Shown: positions 42,721 to 52,174 of the stretch, piece by piece
Layout of the letters: each line of letters begins with the position of its first letter
Numbering within the stretch: position 1 is the stretch's first letter
Origin: Bradyrhizobium iriomotense
Lineage (GTDB): Bacteria; Pseudomonadota; Alphaproteobacteria; Rhizobiales; Xanthobacteraceae
Length of the DNA: 64,000 nucleotides
NCBI RefSeq assembly: GCF_030160715.1
Contig: NZ_BSOW01000020.1
Coordinates: forward strand, 104,822 to 168,821
Direction of reading: 5' to 3'
Translations under genes and position numbers: made by a program
Notes under the pieces: generated by a model
What the model was told of the DNA's origin: nothing
The model's input: the letters and a program-made list of their open reading frames with translations, nothing else
Databases searched by the model: none

Positions 42721-42888
42721 ATGACGGAAAATGCACAACAAAGTGCAGAACGGCGCAGTCGCCTGCTCCAGGCAGCGCTGAAGGAAATGGTGGAGTTCGA
42801 ACGGAAGGAAAACGAGTTTCGCAAGAAAGACCGCGAGGAACGCGCCGCGGAACTCCGTCTTCCTTTGGATAAGATCAAGGTCCACTGA
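42721..42888 (+). CDS. Small highly charged helical protein, 55 residues
   Basis: ATG at 42721 follows GGGGAGCTGGGGTT. The peptide is a strongly charged helix (ALKEMVEFERKENEFRKKDR, then EERAAELRLPLDKIKVH), likely a coiled coil. The frame extends upstream to 42703. No family is recognised; it could be a small regulator or assembly factor. Confidence 0.5.
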   Translation: MTENAQQSAERRSRLLQAALKEMVEFERKENEFRKKDREERAAELRLPLDKIKVH

Positions 42889-43190
42889 GCGGCAGGGGCA
42901 GTTTCATATGACTGTCATATGACGTTTCTAGCCTGATCGTGCGACGGGCCGCCCCGTCGCAAAAGGCTCCCCGTCCACCTTTGGCCTAGACCACCAGACC
43001 GGGCGGGGAGCTTGCAGGGTCTCCGAATTGGCAACCCCGTCAGCTGTTTCAGCAGAACTACCGAACGGCGTGTCTAAAGCGCGATGAGATTAGGATGAAT
43101 CGTCATCGCGCTTTAGGTTGTTGTTTGCGCATGATCTTTTCGGAAAACCGCTTCACACTTTTCCGGATCATGCTTTAGTTCGTCTCGGTC
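42889..43190. other. Intergenic region carrying the second 105-bp repeat
   Basis: 302 bp between the small helical gene and the small membrane ORF. It holds the family 1 repeat copy B (43074-43178) and a hairpin near 43000 (CCCCGTC ... GGCGGGGAG). The rest has no recognised feature. Confidence 0.4.
43074..43178 (-). repeat. 105-bp palindromic repeat, family 1, copy B
   Basis: Reverse complement of the element at 3243-3347 and apparently identical by eye over its full length. It contains CTAAAGCGCGATGA at its left and TCATGCTTTAG at its right end. It begins 185 bp after the stop of the small helical gene and ends just before the small membrane ORF at 43191. Confidence 0.85.
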
Positions 43191-43283
43191 ATGTATCGCA
43201 TTTTCTGTTTCGCCGCCTTCCTCGCTGTCACCGGGATCGCCTTTGTCTTGTTGGTCGGGTTTAGCAAGATCATTGGCGGCTGA
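43191..43283 (+). CDS. Possible small membrane peptide, 30 residues
   Basis: A short frame encodes a single hydrophobic helix (MYRIFCFAAFLAVTGIAFVL, then LVGFSKIIGG). It directly follows a palindromic repeat and has no strong ribosome binding site. It could be a small membrane protein or chance; no family. Confidence 0.3.
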   Translation: MYRIFCFAAFLAVTGIAFVLLVGFSKIIGG

Positions 43284-43387
43284 TGCAACGGGCCGCTTTG
43301 TAGGTATTTAGTTACCTTGCAATCCTTTGCGTGGGGTTGTTTTTCAAATTTTGATCTGAGCCTGCCTCGCAGACCCGCGGACAGCCT

Positions 43388-45247
43388 CTAGCCCGCCGCC
43401 TCGTCATACTGCGCGCTCGCCTCCAGCCATTGCTCCTCGGCACGCGCCAGGGCGTCGGCGGCGTTGGCGCGGGCCTTGGAGAGTTGCGCGGCCTGCTTGG
43501 GGTCGCGGGTGAAGATGTCGGGCAGGGCGAGCGCGGTGTCGATCTTGGCGATGATCTCGCTGACGCGTGCGATCTCGGCCTCGGCCTCCACGATGCGCTT
43601 CTTGAGCGGGCCGCGATTGTCCGACCTCGTGCGCTGAGGCTTGTCATTCCCATTGTTGCGCTCGCGCGGAGCGTCCGCGCTCGCCGCCGACAGCACCACG
43701 CGCCGGTAGTCGTCGAGGTCGCCGTCGTAATTCGTCACCGTGCGGTCGGCGACCAGCCACAGCCGTTCGGCGCAGGCCTCGATCAGATAACGGTCGTGCG
43801 AGACCATGATGACGGCGCCGGGAAAGTCGTTGATCGCCTCCGCAAGCGCGGCGCGACTGTCGATGTCGAGATGGTTGGTCGGCTCGTCCAGGATGATCAT
43901 GTTGGGGCCGAAGAAGGTCGCTAAGCCGAGCAGCAGCCGCGCCTTCTCGCCGCCGGACAGCTTGCCGGCCTTGGTGTCGGCCGCCTTGCCGGAAAAGCCG
44001 ATCGCGCCGGCGCGTGCCCGCACCTTGGCCTCGGGCGCATCGCCCATCAGCTTGCGGACGTGGTCGTAGGCGGAGGCATCCTCGTTCAATTCGTCGAGCT
44101 GGTGCTGCGCGAAATAGGCGATCGACAATTTGTCGGCGCGCGTGACCCTGCCGGAGAATGGCGCGAGCTTGCCTGCGAGCAGCTTCACCAGCGTCGACTT
44201 GCCATTGCCATTGGCACCGAGCAGCGCGATGCGGTCGTCATTGTCGATGCGCAAGGTGACCCGGCTCAGCACGGGGGTGGTCGGATCATAGCCGACCGAG
44301 ACGTTGTCGACAGCGATGATCGGCGGCGACAGCGTCTTCTCCGGCGGCGGGAAGCTGATCTCGAGCACGTCCTGCGTCACCAGCGCCGTGATCGGCTTCA
44401 GCCGCTCCAGCATCTTGACGCGCGACTGGGCCTGACGCGCCTTCGAGGCCTTGGCCTTGAAGCGGTCGACGAAGGCTTGCAGGCGCGCGCGCTCGGCCTC
44501 CTGGCGCTTGACCTGCTTGGCGTCGAGCAATTCCCGCGCGGCGCGCTGCTCCTCGAACGATGAATAGCTGCCGCGATAGAGCGTCAGCTTGCCGCGATCC
44601 AGGTGCAGGATCTGGTCGACCGAGCTCTCCAGGAGATCGCGGTCGTGGCTGATCACGATCACGGTGCGCGGATAGTGGGCGAGGTGATCCTCCAGCCACA
44701 GCGTGCCTTCGAGATCGAGATAGTTGGTGGGCTCGTCGAGCAGCAGCAGGTCAGGCGCTGCAAACAGCGTCGCGGCGAGGGCCACGCGCATGCGCCAGCC
44801 GCCGGAGAACTCAGAGCAGGCGCGAAGCTGGTTCGCGGCCGAGAAGCCGAGGCCGCTGAGAATCGCAGCCGCGCGGGCAGGGGCCGAATGCGCATCGATG
44901 TCGACGAGCCGGGTCTGGATCTCCGCGATGCGGTGCGGGTCGTGCGCGGTCTCGGCCTCGCGCAACAGCGCGTCGCGTTCGAGGTCGGCCTTGAGCACGA
45001 CCTCGATCAGGCTTTCCGGGCCGTCAGGCGCCTCCTGCGCGAGGCTGCCGATGTGCCAGCGCGGCGGCAGCGTGACCGAGCCATGCTCGGCGGCGAGCTC
45101 GCTGCGGATCACCTTGAACAACGTCGACTTCCCGGTGCCGTTGCGTCCCACAAGGCCGACGCGCGAGCCGGGCGTGATCTGCACGGAGCTCTGGTCGATC
45201 AGGAGGCGTCCGGCGAGGCGGACCGAAAGGTCGGTGATGGTGAGCAT
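43388..45247 (-). CDS. ABC-F family ATPase (ribosome-associated, Uup/YheS-like)
   Basis: 619 residues with two ABC ATPase domains and no membrane segment, the mark of ABC-F translation factors. Walker A: GRNGTGKST and GANGNGKST; signature: FSGGWRMRVA and LSGGEKARLLL; Walker B: LLLLDEPTNYLD and IILDEPTNHLD. The linker (VKRQEAERARLQAFVDRFKA) and a C-terminal coiled-coil (RIVEAEAEIARVSEIIAKID) are typical. It acts on ribosomes; exact subtype is not certain from sequence. Confidence 0.93.
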   Translation of the reverse strand: MLTITDLSVRLAGRLLIDQSSVQITPGSRVGLVGRNGTGKSTLFKVIRSELAAEHGSVTLPPRWHIGSLAQEAPDGPESLIEVVLKADLERDALLREAETAHDPHRIAEIQTRLVDIDAHSAPARAAAILSGLGFSAANQLRACSEFSGGWRMRVALAATLFAAPDLLLLDEPTNYLDLEGTLWLEDHLAHYPRTVIVISHDRDLLESSVDQILHLDRGKLTLYRGSYSSFEEQRAARELLDAKQVKRQEAERARLQAFVDRFKAKASKARQAQSRVKMLERLKPITALVTQDVLEISFPPPEKTLSPPIIAVDNVSVGYDPTTPVLSRVTLRIDNDDRIALLGANGNGKSTLVKLLAGKLAPFSGRVTRADKLSIAYFAQHQLDELNEDASAYDHVRKLMGDAPEAKVRARAGAIGFSGKAADTKAGKLSGGEKARLLLGLATFFGPNMIILDEPTNHLDIDSRAALAEAINDFPGAVIMVSHDRYLIEACAERLWLVADRTVTNYDGDLDDYRRVVLSAASADAPRERNNGNDKPQRTRSDNRGPLKKRIVEAEAEIARVSEIIAKIDTALALPDIFTRDPKQAAQLSKARANAADALARAEEQWLEASAQYDEAAG

Positions 45248-45295
45248 GCGGCCTTGTCACCGCAGCGCGAGGCAAACGCAACCCCGTTGTTGCCC

Positions 45296-45478
45296 CTAGT
45301 TCTGCGGATCGCGGTCGCGATCCCGCTTGCGCAGCTCGTTCACGAGGTGCTCGAGATAGGTCGGAAGCCGCGGCTCGGGCCGAAGGCTCTGCTGGAGCCG
45401 CTCGCCGATGGCGTCGCAGATCGATCGGCTGGTCCGCCGGTCCATCTGTTCGCTGTCATTGACGAATTGGCCACTCAT
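45296..45478 (-). CDS. Small helical protein, 60 residues, unknown (weakly NepR-like)
   Basis: The sequence has two helices joined by a Pro-rich bend: RSICDAIGERLQQSLRPEPR and LPTYLEHLVNELRKRDRDRD. This pattern (IG..L....EP.LP..L..L...L) is vaguely like the helix pair of NepR-type anti-sigma factors, but there is no PhyR or EcfG gene nearby. The ATG at 45478 has no strong ribosome binding site. Treat as hypothetical. Confidence 0.5.
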   Translation of the reverse strand: MSGQFVNDSEQMDRRTSRSICDAIGERLQQSLRPEPRLPTYLEHLVNELRKRDRDRDPQN

Positions 45479-45616
45479 CACGGGGTTCCACTGGTGTCGC
45501 TCACGTCACCCTACCAAGTCGCTGACTGCGAAATAGTTTCGGCCACCAACGGGGATCGCCTTCCACTCCAGTAAAAATTGTATGAACTCGGCGACGTGCG
45601 CCCAAGGACAGCCCAA

Positions 45617-45655
45617 AGGCAAAGCCCCGGCGGCGGGGACGCCGGGGCTTCTTCT
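45617..45655 (-). terminator. Hairpin terminator downstream of the small Gly/His-rich gene
   Basis: AAAGCCCCGGCG and CGCCGGGGCTT form a stem of about 10 bp around a GC loop at 45621-45651. On the minus strand the stem is followed by TTTGCCTTTG. It lies about 30 bp beyond the gene at 45685, on the correct side. Confidence 0.6.
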
Positions 45656-45684
45656 GGTCGCTCTCTTGGAAGGTGCTGACGGGC

Positions 45685-45930
45685 TCAGTAGCAGCGGTTC
45701 ACCAGCCGCCAGCGGGGTCCCCAGGGGGTCGGGACCAGCTGGCGCACATAGCAGCCGCCATAGCCGTAGGAGACCGGGCCGCCGGCATAGAAGCGCGGTG
45801 CGCCCCAGCCCCAGCCGCCACCGTGCCAGCCACCCCAGCCGCCATGCCAATGGGCGGAGGCAGTGGTCGGAGCCAGCGCGGCACCCAGCGCAACCGCGGC
45901 GACTGCAGCAAGCGAAAGTTTCCTCAACAT
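45685..45930 (-). CDS. Small secreted Gly/His/Trp/Tyr-rich protein
   Basis: 81 residues. A signal peptide (MLRKLSLAAVAAVALGAALA, cleavage near ASA) precedes a mature peptide rich in Gly, Trp, His and Tyr (HWHGGWGGWHGGGWGWG), then CYVRQLVPTPWGPRW with two Cys in all. The start at 45930 has GGAGATCACC upstream. Similar secreted Gly-rich proteins are common in Bradyrhizobium; role unknown. Confidence 0.65.
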   Translation of the reverse strand: MLRKLSLAAVAAVALGAALAPTTASAHWHGGWGGWHGGGWGWGAPRFYAGGPVSYGYGGCYVRQLVPTPWGPRWRLVNRCY

Positions 45931-46228
45931 GGTGATCTCCTCAAAACTGCCGGCGCGGGCCTGCGCGTCGATGGAATGGCCGCCGAAACGCCTCTTGAAG
46001 GGCAGAACGCGTCTCGATGGCCTCGACCTTAGGCCCGCGATCCTGAACCGGGACCTGAACATGCCTTGCAGATTGGGTTCATCTCGGTGAAATTGTTGTA
46101 ATTCAAAAGTTCAGCCCCCCGCGGCGATCCGCCCGTGAAGCCCTTTTGGCCGGTCGCTTGCCGTTCGCCGATAGCGCCGATATAAGCCCGGCAACTCCAA
46201 ATCTCCCCCCTTTCTCAAGGACAGAACC

Positions 46229-46651
46229 ATGGCGACTGAACGCACCTTCTCGATCATCAAGCCCGACGCGACCGAGCGTAACCTGACCGGCGCGGTCAAC
46301 GCCGTGATCGAGAAGGCGGGCCTGCGCATCGTCGCCCAGAAGCGCATCCGCATGACCAAGGGCCAGGCCGAGACCTTCTATGCCGTGCACAGGGCCCGTC
46401 CGTTCTTCGGCGAACTCGTCGAGTTCATGACCTCCGGCCCCGTGGTCGTGCAGGTGCTGGAAGGTGAGGGCGCGATCGCCAAGTACCGCGAGGCGATGGG
46501 CGCGACCGACCCCTCGAAGGCGGCCGACGGCACCATCCGCAAGCTCTACGCCAAGTCGATCGGCGAGAACTCGGTGCATGGTTCCGACGCCCCTGAGACG
46601 GCCGTGATCGAGATCGCCCAGTTCTTCTCGGGCAACGAGATCGTCGGCTGA
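46229..46651 (+). CDS. ndk: Nucleoside diphosphate kinase
   Basis: A 140-residue enzyme that balances NTP pools. Start MATERTFSIIKPDA; the active-site His lies in NSVHGSDAPETA near residue 117. Length and motifs are canonical. The start follows TCAAGGACAGAACC. The TerC-family gene starts 15 bp after its stop codon and may be cotranscribed. Confidence 0.97.
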   Translation: MATERTFSIIKPDATERNLTGAVNAVIEKAGLRIVAQKRIRMTKGQAETFYAVHRARPFFGELVEFMTSGPVVVQVLEGEGAIAKYREAMGATDPSKAADGTIRKLYAKSIGENSVHGSDAPETAVIEIAQFFSGNEIVG

Positions 46652-46666
46652 TCGGAAGGACGCATT

Positions 46667-47527
46667 GTGAACTGGCTCTGGCAGATCTTCGACCCCGCCA
46701 CGCTCGGGTCGTTCTTCACCCAGTTCCGCAATGAAATGGCCGAGCCGGCCTTCTGGGTCGCGGTCGGCAAGATCATCTGGATCAATATCCTGCTCTCCGG
46801 CGACAACGCGCTGGTGATTGCACTCGCATGCCGCGGGCTGAAGCCGCGGCATCAGCTCTGGGGCATGGTGCTCGGCGCCGGCGCCGCGGTGCTGCTGCGC
46901 ATCATCTTCACGGGCATCGTCGCGAGCCTGATGGCGCTGCCGTACCTCAAGCTGGTCGGCGGTCTCGCGCTGATCGTGATCGCCGCCAAGCTGCTGGTGC
47001 CGGAGAACGAGGACGAAGACGGTGTCGCCTCCGCCTCGCATTTGTGGCAGGCGGTGCAGATCGTCGTTGTCGCCGACATCATCATGAGTCTCGATAACGT
47101 GATCGCCGTTGCGGCCGCCGCCAATGGCAGTGTGCCGCTCCTGGTGCTCGGCCTTGCGATCAGCGTTCCCTTGATCGTCGCCGGCGCCGCGCTGATCATG
47201 GCGCTACTGTCAAAACTGCCGATCCTGGTCTGGGCCGGCGCGGCGCTGCTCGGCTGGATCGCGGGCGAAGTGATCGCGACCGATCCGGGCGTCGAGCCGA
47301 AGCTGCACGCGCTGTCCGACGGTCCGCTCGGCGCATCGCTGGATTCTGTGCTGGCTTCACTGCGCATCCCGCCGCAATTTGCCCATGGCGGCGCGGGCGC
47401 CGAATATCTCTGCGCCGTGCTCGGCGTCATCGTCGTGCTGGTCGTCGGCTATGTCTGGCGCCGGCGCAGCCTGCATGTCGCTGCGCTCGAAGCCTCCGAG
47501 CGCCACGCCAAGGTGTCGGCGGAATAA
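46667..47527 (+). CDS. TerC/YjbE-family multi-pass membrane protein
   Basis: 286 residues with about eight membrane helices and the paired Asp-Asn motifs of the TerC family: GDNALVIALACRG near residue 46 and DNVIAVAAAANG near 143. Such proteins move or bind metal cations (Mn, Ca or tellurite resistance). It starts at GTG with GGAAGGA upstream, 15 bp after ndk. The metal is not predictable. Confidence 0.88.
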   Translation: MNWLWQIFDPATLGSFFTQFRNEMAEPAFWVAVGKIIWINILLSGDNALVIALACRGLKPRHQLWGMVLGAGAAVLLRIIFTGIVASLMALPYLKLVGGLALIVIAAKLLVPENEDEDGVASASHLWQAVQIVVVADIIMSLDNVIAVAAAANGSVPLLVLGLAISVPLIVAGAALIMALLSKLPILVWAGAALLGWIAGEVIATDPGVEPKLHALSDGPLGASLDSVLASLRIPPQFAHGGAGAEYLCAVLGVIVVLVVGYVWRRRSLHVAALEASERHAKVSAE

Positions 47528-47528
47528 T

Positions 47529-49031
47529 TTAGCGCCTCACGATCGAGCCGGAGCGGCTGACCAGGCGGGCGAGCTGCTTGAAGCGGCCGCCGACGCGGTC
47601 GGCGACGAGATCGCCGAGGCGGTGCTCGAACACCAACATCAGCTTACGGCCGTTGCTGCTGAAATGCGTGGCCGGCAGCACGCCGGGCCGAGCCGCCGAG
47701 ATCAGATGCGCAACGCGGAACGCCGCCCCCAGAAGGCGCGCGCGCTCGAGCTGGGCGGGCGAGAGCAGCTCCTGCATCGTCACCGGCGGCTGGTTCTCGT
47801 CGCTCAGACCGGCATAACGATAGAACACCGACAGGCCGACGAAGGCGCGGCCTTCGTGGCTGACTGCGCCGAAATTGCCGTTGACCACGAGGCTCAGCGT
47901 CTGCTCGCCGCGGTGGTCGGGATGGACGCGCCAGCCGATGTCGGAAAGCAGGCACGCGGTGTGGCGCAGCCTGCGGTCCTCCTCGGTCTCGCGCAGCTTC
48001 ACCACGCGCACGAAGCGGTCGGTCCATTCTATCAGCTCGCGGGCATGGCGCGCCGAGCGTGACATCAGCTGGTTCAGCTCTTCCGCGGCGCAGATCAATC
48101 CGTCCTTGGCGCGCTCGGCTTCCGATAGCTTCTCGTGCAGCAGGCCTTCGCGCACGCCGAAGGTCGAGAACACGATCGTCTTCGGCCGTGCGACGCGGAT
48201 GATGTGCTCAAGGACCAGCGCGGCATAGGCGAGGAGGGGGCGCCGTGCGTCGGCGACTACCTCGATGTCGGCCAGCAAGTTGGACGCAGCCAGGCGGCGC
48301 AGGCGTCGCGCGAAATCCAGCGCATCCGCTGCGGGGATCGAATAGCCGTGCATCACCTGGAGCGGATAGCCGCTCTGGATGATGTGGATGCGGGCGAGGG
48401 CGCGCCATGTGCCGCCGACCGCATAGAAGGTGCGGCCGCGCCCGGCCTTGAGCTGCGCCACGGCATCGAGTTCCTCGCGCACGATGCGGTCGGCACGCTT
48501 CAGCGATTTGTGCGCGAGATCCTGCAAGGCGAGCCCGCCGAGCGGCAGCGTCACGCCGCTGCGGACGCTGTTGCGGTGGACCTCGACGAGCTCAAGCGAG
48601 CCGCCGCCGAGATCGCCGACGATGCCGTCGGGATGGTGGATGCCGGAAACGACGCCGAGCGCCGAGAGCCGCGCCTCGCGCGGCCCCGACAGGATCTCGA
48701 TCTTCACCGCGCAAATGCGCTCGGCCTTGGCGATGAAGTCGGGGCCGTTGGAGGCATCGCGGCACGCGGCGGTCGCGATCGCAAAGACGCGCCCGACCTG
48801 CATCACGCGACACAGCGCCCGAAATCGCTTCAGCGAGGTCAGCGCCTTGTCGACCGCGTCAGGCGCGAGCAGGCCCGTGCTCTGCACCTCGCGGCCGAGG
48901 CCGCAGAGCGTCTTCTCGTTGAAGATCGGAATGAGGCTCCGCGCCAACGCCTCGTAGACCACGAGACGGACCGAGTTGGAGCCAATATCGATGACCGCGA
49001 CGCTTGCGCCACGTTTACGCGGCCGTGTCAC
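47529..49031 (-). CDS. ppx: Exopolyphosphatase (Ppx/GppA family)
   Basis: 500 residues. Actin-like ATPase-fold motifs are present: DIGSNSVRLVVYE near residue 16 and GDLGGGSLELVEV near 138. The C-terminal HD-like domain (AAFRVAHLISAARPG) is also present. It degrades polyphosphate or pppGpp. It lies 15 bp downstream of ppk, so synthesis and breakdown enzymes are linked. Confidence 0.94.
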   Translation of the reverse strand: MTRPRKRGASVAVIDIGSNSVRLVVYEALARSLIPIFNEKTLCGLGREVQSTGLLAPDAVDKALTSLKRFRALCRVMQVGRVFAIATAACRDASNGPDFIAKAERICAVKIEILSGPREARLSALGVVSGIHHPDGIVGDLGGGSLELVEVHRNSVRSGVTLPLGGLALQDLAHKSLKRADRIVREELDAVAQLKAGRGRTFYAVGGTWRALARIHIIQSGYPLQVMHGYSIPAADALDFARRLRRLAASNLLADIEVVADARRPLLAYAALVLEHIIRVARPKTIVFSTFGVREGLLHEKLSEAERAKDGLICAAEELNQLMSRSARHARELIEWTDRFVRVVKLRETEEDRRLRHTACLLSDIGWRVHPDHRGEQTLSLVVNGNFGAVSHEGRAFVGLSVFYRYAGLSDENQPPVTMQELLSPAQLERARLLGAAFRVAHLISAARPGVLPATHFSSNGRKLMLVFEHRLGDLVADRVGGRFKQLARLVSRSGSIVRR

Positions 49032-49046
49032 GGCAACAATCCCCGA

Positions 49047-51251
49047 TCAGGACTGATGGCGTTCGTTCCGGCGCGTGAGACGCCGCGGCGAGGATTCCTT
49101 GAGCGACTTTCCACGGCCAGACAGACTCGGATTTGTCATGAAGTAGTTGTGCACGTTGAAAGGCTCCTCGCCCTTCGCGGCCTTCATACGCGTTGACGAT
49201 CCATCGGGCAACAATTGCCAGCTCTGCTCATTGTCCTTCAGATTCGCGACCATGATCTGTTCGAGAACCTGCTGATGTACCGTCGGATTTTGCAGCGGGC
49301 ACAGTACCTCGACACGGCGATCGAGATTGCGCGGCATCATGTCGGCTGACGAGATATACACAGCCGCTTTCGCGCTCGGCAGGCCCTGGCCCATGCCGAA
49401 GCAGTAGATTCGGCCGTGCTCGAGGAAGCGTCCGATGATCGACTTGACGCGGATGTTCTCCGAAAGGCCGGGGATACCCGGCCGCAGGCAGCAGATACCG
49501 CGCACCACGAGCTCGACCTGGACGCCGGCCTGAGATGCCTCATAGAGCGCGTCGATGATGTCGGGATCGACGAGGGCATTCATCTTCATCCAGACCGCGC
49601 CCGGCTTGCCGTGCCGCGCATATTCGGTCTCGCCCTGGATGTGCTCGATGATGCGCTTGCGCAGCGTCAGCGGCGACACCGCCATCTTGTCGAGGTCGCT
49701 CGGCGCGGCGTAGCCGGTGATGAAATTGAACACGCGCGCGGCGTCGCGGCCGATGGTCGGGTCCGAGGTGAAGTAGGAGAGATCGGTGTAGATGCGCGCG
49801 GTCACCGGATGGTAATTGCCGGTGCCGGTGTGAACATAGGTGGTGAGGCTGCCGCCCTCGCGGCGCACGACCATCGAGAGTTTTGCGTGCGTCTTCAACT
49901 CGAGGAAGCCGTAGACGACCTGCACGCCGGCGCGCTCGAGGTCGCGTGCCCAACGGATATTCGCTTCCTCGTCGAAGCGTGCCTTGAGCTCGACCAGCGC
50001 GGTGACGGACTTGCCGGCCTCGGCAGCCTCGGCCAGCGCACGCACGATCGGCGAGTTGTTGGAGGTGCGGTATAGCGTCTGCTTGATCGCGACGACGTCG
50101 GGGTCGCGCGTGGCTTGCTGGAGGAACTGCACGACGACGTCGAAAGATTCGTAGGGGTGATGGACGATAAGGTCCTTCTGCCGGATCGCGGCGAAGATGT
50201 CGCCGCCATGCTCGCGCACGCGCTCGGGATGACGCGGCACGTAAGGGGTAAATTCGAGGTCGGGGCGATCGAGGCGGGTGAGTTGCGACAGCTCGTTCAT
50301 CGCGAGCACGCCGTCGACCAGGAACACTTCGTCGTCGGCCGCCGAGAGCGCGTGCTGCACGAAGCTGCGCAGCTGTTCAGGCGTCTTGGCGTCGACCTCG
50401 AGCCGGATCACCGAACCGCGGCGGCGGCGCTTCAGCGCGGTCTCGAACACGCGCACGAGGTCTTCGGCCTCTTCCTCGATTTCCATTTCGGAGTCGCGGA
50501 TGATGCGGAAGGCGCCCTGGCCGTGAACGTTGTAACCGGGGAACAGGCGGTTGATGAACAGGGCGGTCATCTGCTCCAGCGAGATCAGCCGCACCCCGCC
50601 ATCCCCGGGCAGGCGGACGAAGCGGTCGATCTTGCCGGGCATGCGGATCAGCGCGTTCATCTGCTTGCCGTCGGCGGCGCGCGTCAGCTGGAGCGCGACG
50701 GTGAAGCCGAGGCTCGGAATGAACGGGAAGGGGTGGGCGGGATCGATTGCGAGCGGGGTGAGCAGGGGAAAGACGTTGTGGAGGAAATGGTCCTCGAGCC
50801 ACGTTTTCTCTGCCTTGGTGACGTCCTTGCCGTCGACCAGCACGATGCCGACCTCGGCGAGCGTGCCGCGCAAATCGCGCCAGATCGCCTGCTGGTCGCT
50901 TGCGAGTTGCGAGACGGTCCGGTTGATCAGGGCGAGCTGCTCGGACGGGGTCAGGCCGTCGGGACTGCGCTCGGGGATGCCCTCACGGACCTGCGCCTTG
51001 ATGCCGGCGACGCGTACCATGAAGAACTCATCAAGGTTGTTTGCCGAAATCGACAGGAATCTCACCCGCTCCAACACCGGGTGGTGGGGGTTGACCGATT
51101 CTTCCAAGACCCGGCGGTTGAAATGCAGCCAGGAAAGCTCGCGATTGATGAACCGCTCGGGGCTTGTGGCGATTGCCGGCAGGCCTGCTGTTTCTGGTTC
51201 TTTTTCTTTGATTTCAATAGCTTGCGCGGAGTCCATGAGAAGTCGATCCAT
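49047..51251 (-). CDS. ppk: Polyphosphate kinase 1
   Basis: About 734 residues. The N-terminal domain begins ERFINRELSWLHFNRRVLEE. The catalytic His pair lies in GFLELKTHAKLSMVVRR and YVHTGTGNYHPVTARIYTD near residues 430-460, the autophosphorylation region of PPK1. It makes polyphosphate from ATP. I take the start at 51251 (GATGAGGCGAAAGAAG upstream), with 51236 an alternative; the open frame to 51329 adds residues that are not family-like. ppx follows 15 bp away. Confidence 0.95.
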   Translation of the reverse strand: MDRLLMDSAQAIEIKEKEPETAGLPAIATSPERFINRELSWLHFNRRVLEESVNPHHPVLERVRFLSISANNLDEFFMVRVAGIKAQVREGIPERSPDGLTPSEQLALINRTVSQLASDQQAIWRDLRGTLAEVGIVLVDGKDVTKAEKTWLEDHFLHNVFPLLTPLAIDPAHPFPFIPSLGFTVALQLTRAADGKQMNALIRMPGKIDRFVRLPGDGGVRLISLEQMTALFINRLFPGYNVHGQGAFRIIRDSEMEIEEEAEDLVRVFETALKRRRRGSVIRLEVDAKTPEQLRSFVQHALSAADDEVFLVDGVLAMNELSQLTRLDRPDLEFTPYVPRHPERVREHGGDIFAAIRQKDLIVHHPYESFDVVVQFLQQATRDPDVVAIKQTLYRTSNNSPIVRALAEAAEAGKSVTALVELKARFDEEANIRWARDLERAGVQVVYGFLELKTHAKLSMVVRREGGSLTTYVHTGTGNYHPVTARIYTDLSYFTSDPTIGRDAARVFNFITGYAAPSDLDKMAVSPLTLRKRIIEHIQGETEYARHGKPGAVWMKMNALVDPDIIDALYEASQAGVQVELVVRGICCLRPGIPGLSENIRVKSIIGRFLEHGRIYCFGMGQGLPSAKAAVYISSADMMPRNLDRRVEVLCPLQNPTVHQQVLEQIMVANLKDNEQSWQLLPDGSSTRMKAAKGEEPFNVHNYFMTNPSLSGRGKSLKESSPRRLTRRNERHQS

Positions 51252-51389
51252 CTTCTTTCGCCTCATCTTGCGACTAATGCGCAAAACCGGCGCAGAGCAT
51301 GTGTTAGTGCGATGACGTTTCGATGACATTGATGTTCCGCCGCTCGGCTACGTCAAGCGGCAGCGGCAAACAGACCAAGCCGGGATGGG

Positions 51390-52100
51390 TCAGACGTCCC
51401 GGAGTAGTTCGGCGGCCAGCGCCCGGGTCACGGGCCGGCCGAGCCGCAGGGCTTCGCCGTCGAGCAGCTCTACGGCCCGTCGAGCAGCGGAAGAGGAGCG
51501 CTCCAGGCGAGTCGCGAGATAGCTGACCACGCTCTCATCGACGCTCAATTGGCGGTCGGCACAGAACTTGACGATCAGGCCGCGGAAAAGCTGGTCGTCC
51601 GGGGGCAGAAGCGACACCACCGGCACGGCGCGCAGCCGCGAGCGGAGGTCGCGCAGCTCGATCTCCAGTGCCGCCGGTACCTCGCGCCCAGTGAGCAGGA
51701 CGTAGGCTCCGTCCTCGCGCGCGAGGTTCAACAGATGGAAGAGTGCGCGCTCGTCGAGGTCCTTCGCTTTCAGGTCCTCGACGACCAGTGCGCCCGTGGC
51801 GAGCGCCCCAGGCACGGCAGCCGCGGTCAATGCATTGGCAGTGGTGGAGCGGGCACCGGCCTCTTCGGCCCAGATGGTGGCGAGGTGGCTCTTGCCTGAG
51901 CCTTCGGGTCCGGCAAGCCACATGATCCGGTTCGGCCATTCGGGCCAGCCGTTGATCAGGGCGAGACCGGCGGCGTTGGCGGGGCCTTCGAGAAAATTGT
52001 CCCGGCTCAGGCTTTCCGCATGCGGAAGCGAAAACGCCAGTTGTCGGGGATGAACGCGGCCTGCCACGCTTGCTTTGCTCCACGCCGGCGAGCCGGCCAA
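51390..52100 (-). CDS. hdaA: DnaA regulatory inactivator HdaA
   Basis: 237 residues or slightly fewer. It lacks the DnaA DNA-binding domain but keeps the AAA+ core: RQLAFSLPHAESLSRDNFLEG, split from the Walker A GPEGSGKSHLATIW (near residue 66) and the Walker B VVEDL. Relatives promote ATP hydrolysis on DnaA with the beta clamp. The start may be a GTG at 52067 with GGAG ahead; 52100 is the outer limit. It is close to ppk and pgsA as in other alphaproteobacteria. Confidence 0.87.
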   Translation of the reverse strand: MAGSPAWSKASVAGRVHPRQLAFSLPHAESLSRDNFLEGPANAAGLALINGWPEWPNRIMWLAGPEGSGKSHLATIWAEEAGARSTTANALTAAAVPGALATGALVVEDLKAKDLDERALFHLLNLAREDGAYVLLTGREVPAALEIELRDLRSRLRAVPVVSLLPPDDQLFRGLIVKFCADRQLSVDESVVSYLATRLERSSSAARRAVELLDGEALRLGRPVTRALAAELLRDV

Positions 52101-52174
52101 ATACTTGTGCCAAAGGGTTTGGCGCCAAAGGACCTATCGGTTGCGAGTTGGCCTTTTGCGGGGCCGGTCCGCGC

